Shown: positions 62,705 through 64,000 of the stretch, one piece after another
How the letters are laid out: every line of letters begins with the position of its first letter
Numbering within the stretch: the first letter of the stretch is position 1
Notes under the pieces: generated by a model
Told to the model about the DNA's origin: nothing
Database searches by the model: none
The model's input: only the letters and a program-made list of their open reading frames with translations
Program-made: the position numbers and the translations under genes
From: Nostoc sp. UHCC 0870
Lineage (GTDB): Bacteria; Cyanobacteriota; Cyanobacteriia; Cyanobacteriales; Nostocaceae
Direction: 5' to 3'
DNA: 64,000 nt
NCBI RefSeq assembly: GCF_022063185.1
Contig: NZ_CP091913.1
Coordinates: forward strand, 5,557,141-5,621,140

Positions 62705-63091
62705 TTATACACCAATTTTCAAATTCCAAGCGGCGATCGCTAAAGCACCCCAGCCTAAAATAAAAGCTACACCGCCCAAGGGTGTAATTGCACCTAAGAT
62801 TTTTATTCCAGTTAAGCTGAGAGCGTACAAACTGCCAGAAAAAATGGCGATACCGACGATAAAAAGCCAGCCACTAGCTATCAAAGTGGTTGGCGGCGAT
62901 GGTGTACGGCTAATTAAGACGGCTACTAGCAACAAGGCTAGAGCGTGATACATTTGGTAACGTGCGCCGACATCAAAAATTTCGAGCGATCGCTCACTAA
63001 TTCTTTCCCGCAGTGCATGGGAAGCGAAAGCACCAGCCACCACTGACAAACCGCCTAAAATGGCAGCTACGCTCAAAAAAATCTGCATCAT
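62705..63091 (-). CDS. DUF423 membrane protein
   Basis: 128 aa with four transmembrane helices. DUF423 (YgdD) pattern: GGLSVVAGAFASHALRERI, YQMYHALALLLVAVL, SGWLFIVGIAIFSGSLYALS, TPLGGVAFILGWGALA. Small inner-membrane protein of unknown function, conserved across bacteria. Two adjacent ATGs (63091 and 63088) are possible starts. Same strand as the 63120 gene, 28 bases downstream of its stop, so probably co-transcribed. Confidence 0.88.
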   Translation of the reverse strand: MMQIFLSVAAILGGLSVVAGAFASHALRERISERSLEIFDVGARYQMYHALALLLVAVLISRTPSPPTTLIASGWLFIVGIAIFSGSLYALSLTGIKILGAITPLGGVAFILGWGALAIAAWNLKIGV

Positions 63092-63119
63092 TAGACTTAG
63101 TTGTCAAGTTAATTGGGGA

Positions 63120-63608
63120 TTAGACATCAAAATGATATGATACTGACCCTTCATCACTAACTTTAAAATTTGCGCTGAATTCTTTAGCTTTTTCGTCTAA
63201 ATATTGTCTGGCTACAGTTGCAGGTAGTTGTGACTGCATAGCAAAGCCTAAAACAGTGATGCGTCCATCATTATTTTGAATCATTTGATAAAAAGTAGAT
63301 TGTAAGCGATCGCTTAATTGTTGCTGAAGGGCTTTTTTTTGATTTTTGCTTTGCAGGTACAATCCCCAACCCAGCCATGAACCTAAAATCATGGTAGGTA
63401 AACCAAAAATTAGACCCTGTGTAGCAGTAGCATTCAATAAAGATGCTCTTTCTCTATTAAAATACTCCTGCACCAACTCCTCATTTTCACCTGGGGAAAT
63501 TGGTTTGAACATAGTATTTCTTTCCACTACCGCAGAGACAGAGGCGGTCAAAAACGTGAATCCGAGTGTTAATAGCCAACCAGCAGCCAGCTTTTCCGCA
63601 GTTTTCAT
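63120..63608 (-). CDS. Small membrane hypothetical
   Basis: 162 aa. Two hydrophobic helices (AAGWLLTLGFTFLTASVSAV, residues 8-27; TQGLIFGLPTMILGSWLGWG, about 63-83) around a polar loop, then a cytoplasmic region (SKNQKKALQQQLSDRLQSTF, ITVLGFAMQSQLPATVARQY) resembling a helix-turn-helix-like winged segment, and a C-terminal GSVSYHFDV. No named family recognised. ATG start at 63608. Confidence 0.68.
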   Translation of the reverse strand: MKTAEKLAAGWLLTLGFTFLTASVSAVVERNTMFKPISPGENEELVQEYFNRERASLLNATATQGLIFGLPTMILGSWLGWGLYLQSKNQKKALQQQLSDRLQSTFYQMIQNNDGRITVLGFAMQSQLPATVARQYLDEKAKEFSANFKVSDEGSVSYHFDV

Positions 63609-63712
63609 AATTCCACTTCAGATTGAAACCTTGTCTGTGATTTTAACCTCACTAGTGGGGAAATAGGGAATAGGGGTAAATAGAACAGATAATATTCCTT
63701 ACAGCGTTTCTT

Positions 63713-63777
63713 AATCACATGAGGTATATCATAGCCCCCTCCCCGCAAGCGGGGAGGGGGTTGGGGGTGGGGTTCTT
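63713..63777. repeat. 65-bp GC-rich dispersed repeat, copy 2 (inverted)
   Basis: Reverse complement of the 39764-39828 unit, with a perfect CCCCTCCCCGC / GCGGGGAGGGG hairpin. Confidence 0.8.
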
Positions 63778-63827
63778 GTACCTCACTAAAGTGAGAACCG
63801 CTATATTCCCTATTCCCTAATTGAGTA

Positions 63828-64000
63828 TCAGCCAGTGTACCATTCTGGAGTCAATGAATTGGCTACAGGTGTTGCGGTGGCTGTAGTGCCATCCATAACC
63901 CAAAGTACGTCTTGACCTGATGCTTGATCACGCCAGTAGATGTCTGTTCTACCGTCACCATTGTGATCGCCGAGGAATGGCTTATATACTGCACCAGTTT
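63828..64000 (-). CDS. FG-GAP/VCBS-type repeat protein, 3' end only
   Basis: The minus strand is open from the window edge to a TGA at 63828-63830, 56 codons. It reads FLGDHNGDGRTDIYWRD, then ASGQDVLWVMDGTTATATPV and EWYTG. The DxNGDGxxDI calcium-binding loop followed by Tyr-Trp is typical of FG-GAP/VCBS repeats in large secreted cyanobacterial proteins. The rest of the gene lies beyond 64000. Confidence 0.7.
   Translation of the reverse strand, partial: TGAVYKPFLGDHNGDGRTDIYWRDQASGQDVLWVMDGTTATATPVANSLTPEWYTG

Overview
The window looks like chromosomal DNA of a filamentous, heterocyst-forming cyanobacterium of the Nostoc/Anabaena/Trichormus type. Evidence: the palindrome GCGATCGC (HIP1) occurs throughout; there are many heptamer and octamer short tandem repeats (STRRs); a tRNA-Leu(UAA) gene carries a group I intron; and the genes include ndhL, a BicA-type bicarbonate transporter, a HetP-family protein, an iron-uptake porin and a PEP-CTERM protein. 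I cannot name the species.

Layout. 0-7.5 kb: a minus-strand SulP transporter / universal stress protein / bicA run, a repeat-rich gap, a fused OppD-OppF-type ATPase and a small secreted DUF4189 protein. 8-14.4 kb: a membrane histidine kinase, a 115-bp MITE beside a histidine kinase remnant, a 920-aa PEP-CTERM membrane protein, broken HNH genes and a 219-bp octamer array. 14.8-24.3 kb: (p)ppGpp synthetase/hydrolase, a TPR protein, acetyl-CoA synthetase, an unrecognised gene pair and a PAS histidine kinase. 24.4-30.2 kb is an accessory block: two Uma2 proteins, a PIN toxin-antitoxin pair, a Pepco/caspase-FGE cassette, and a DUF6888/DUF6887/RelE operon convergent with a HigA-like gene.

30.3-39.8 kb is mostly core: rsmA-ispE, a DUF3082 protein, an AraC-type response regulator, a 1.66-kb gene-poor gap, the HetP-like gene, a divergent trpC paralogue, and a FecR/iron-porin pair. 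39.9-52.4 kb: an LRR-Roco-TIR protein, mutL with two in-frame STRR insertions, ygfZ, a RelE pair, a Ser/Thr kinase, a possible non-autonomous element, and the trpA-DUF3007-ndhL group. At 52.7 kb is the intron-bearing tRNA-Leu. Right after it, 25-bp perfect inverted repeats bound a 9.4-kb segment (53123-62539). That segment holds a decayed TniQ-like gene, two secreted proteins, two divergent AAA-like ATPase genes (one with a WD40 array) and tnpB. The window ends with a DUF423 protein, a small membrane protein and the 3' end of an FG-GAP/VCBS-type gene.

The main themes are large modular signalling or conflict proteins (caspase-FGE with Pepco, LRR-Roco-TIR, AAA-WD40) and short repeats that have entered or terminated coding sequences (mutL, AAA-WD40, ispE, the response regulator, DUF3007). 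The best candidates for an under-described system are the Pepco/caspase-FGE cassette, whose C-terminus looks like a diversity-generating retroelement target, and mutL with its heptamer tracts.
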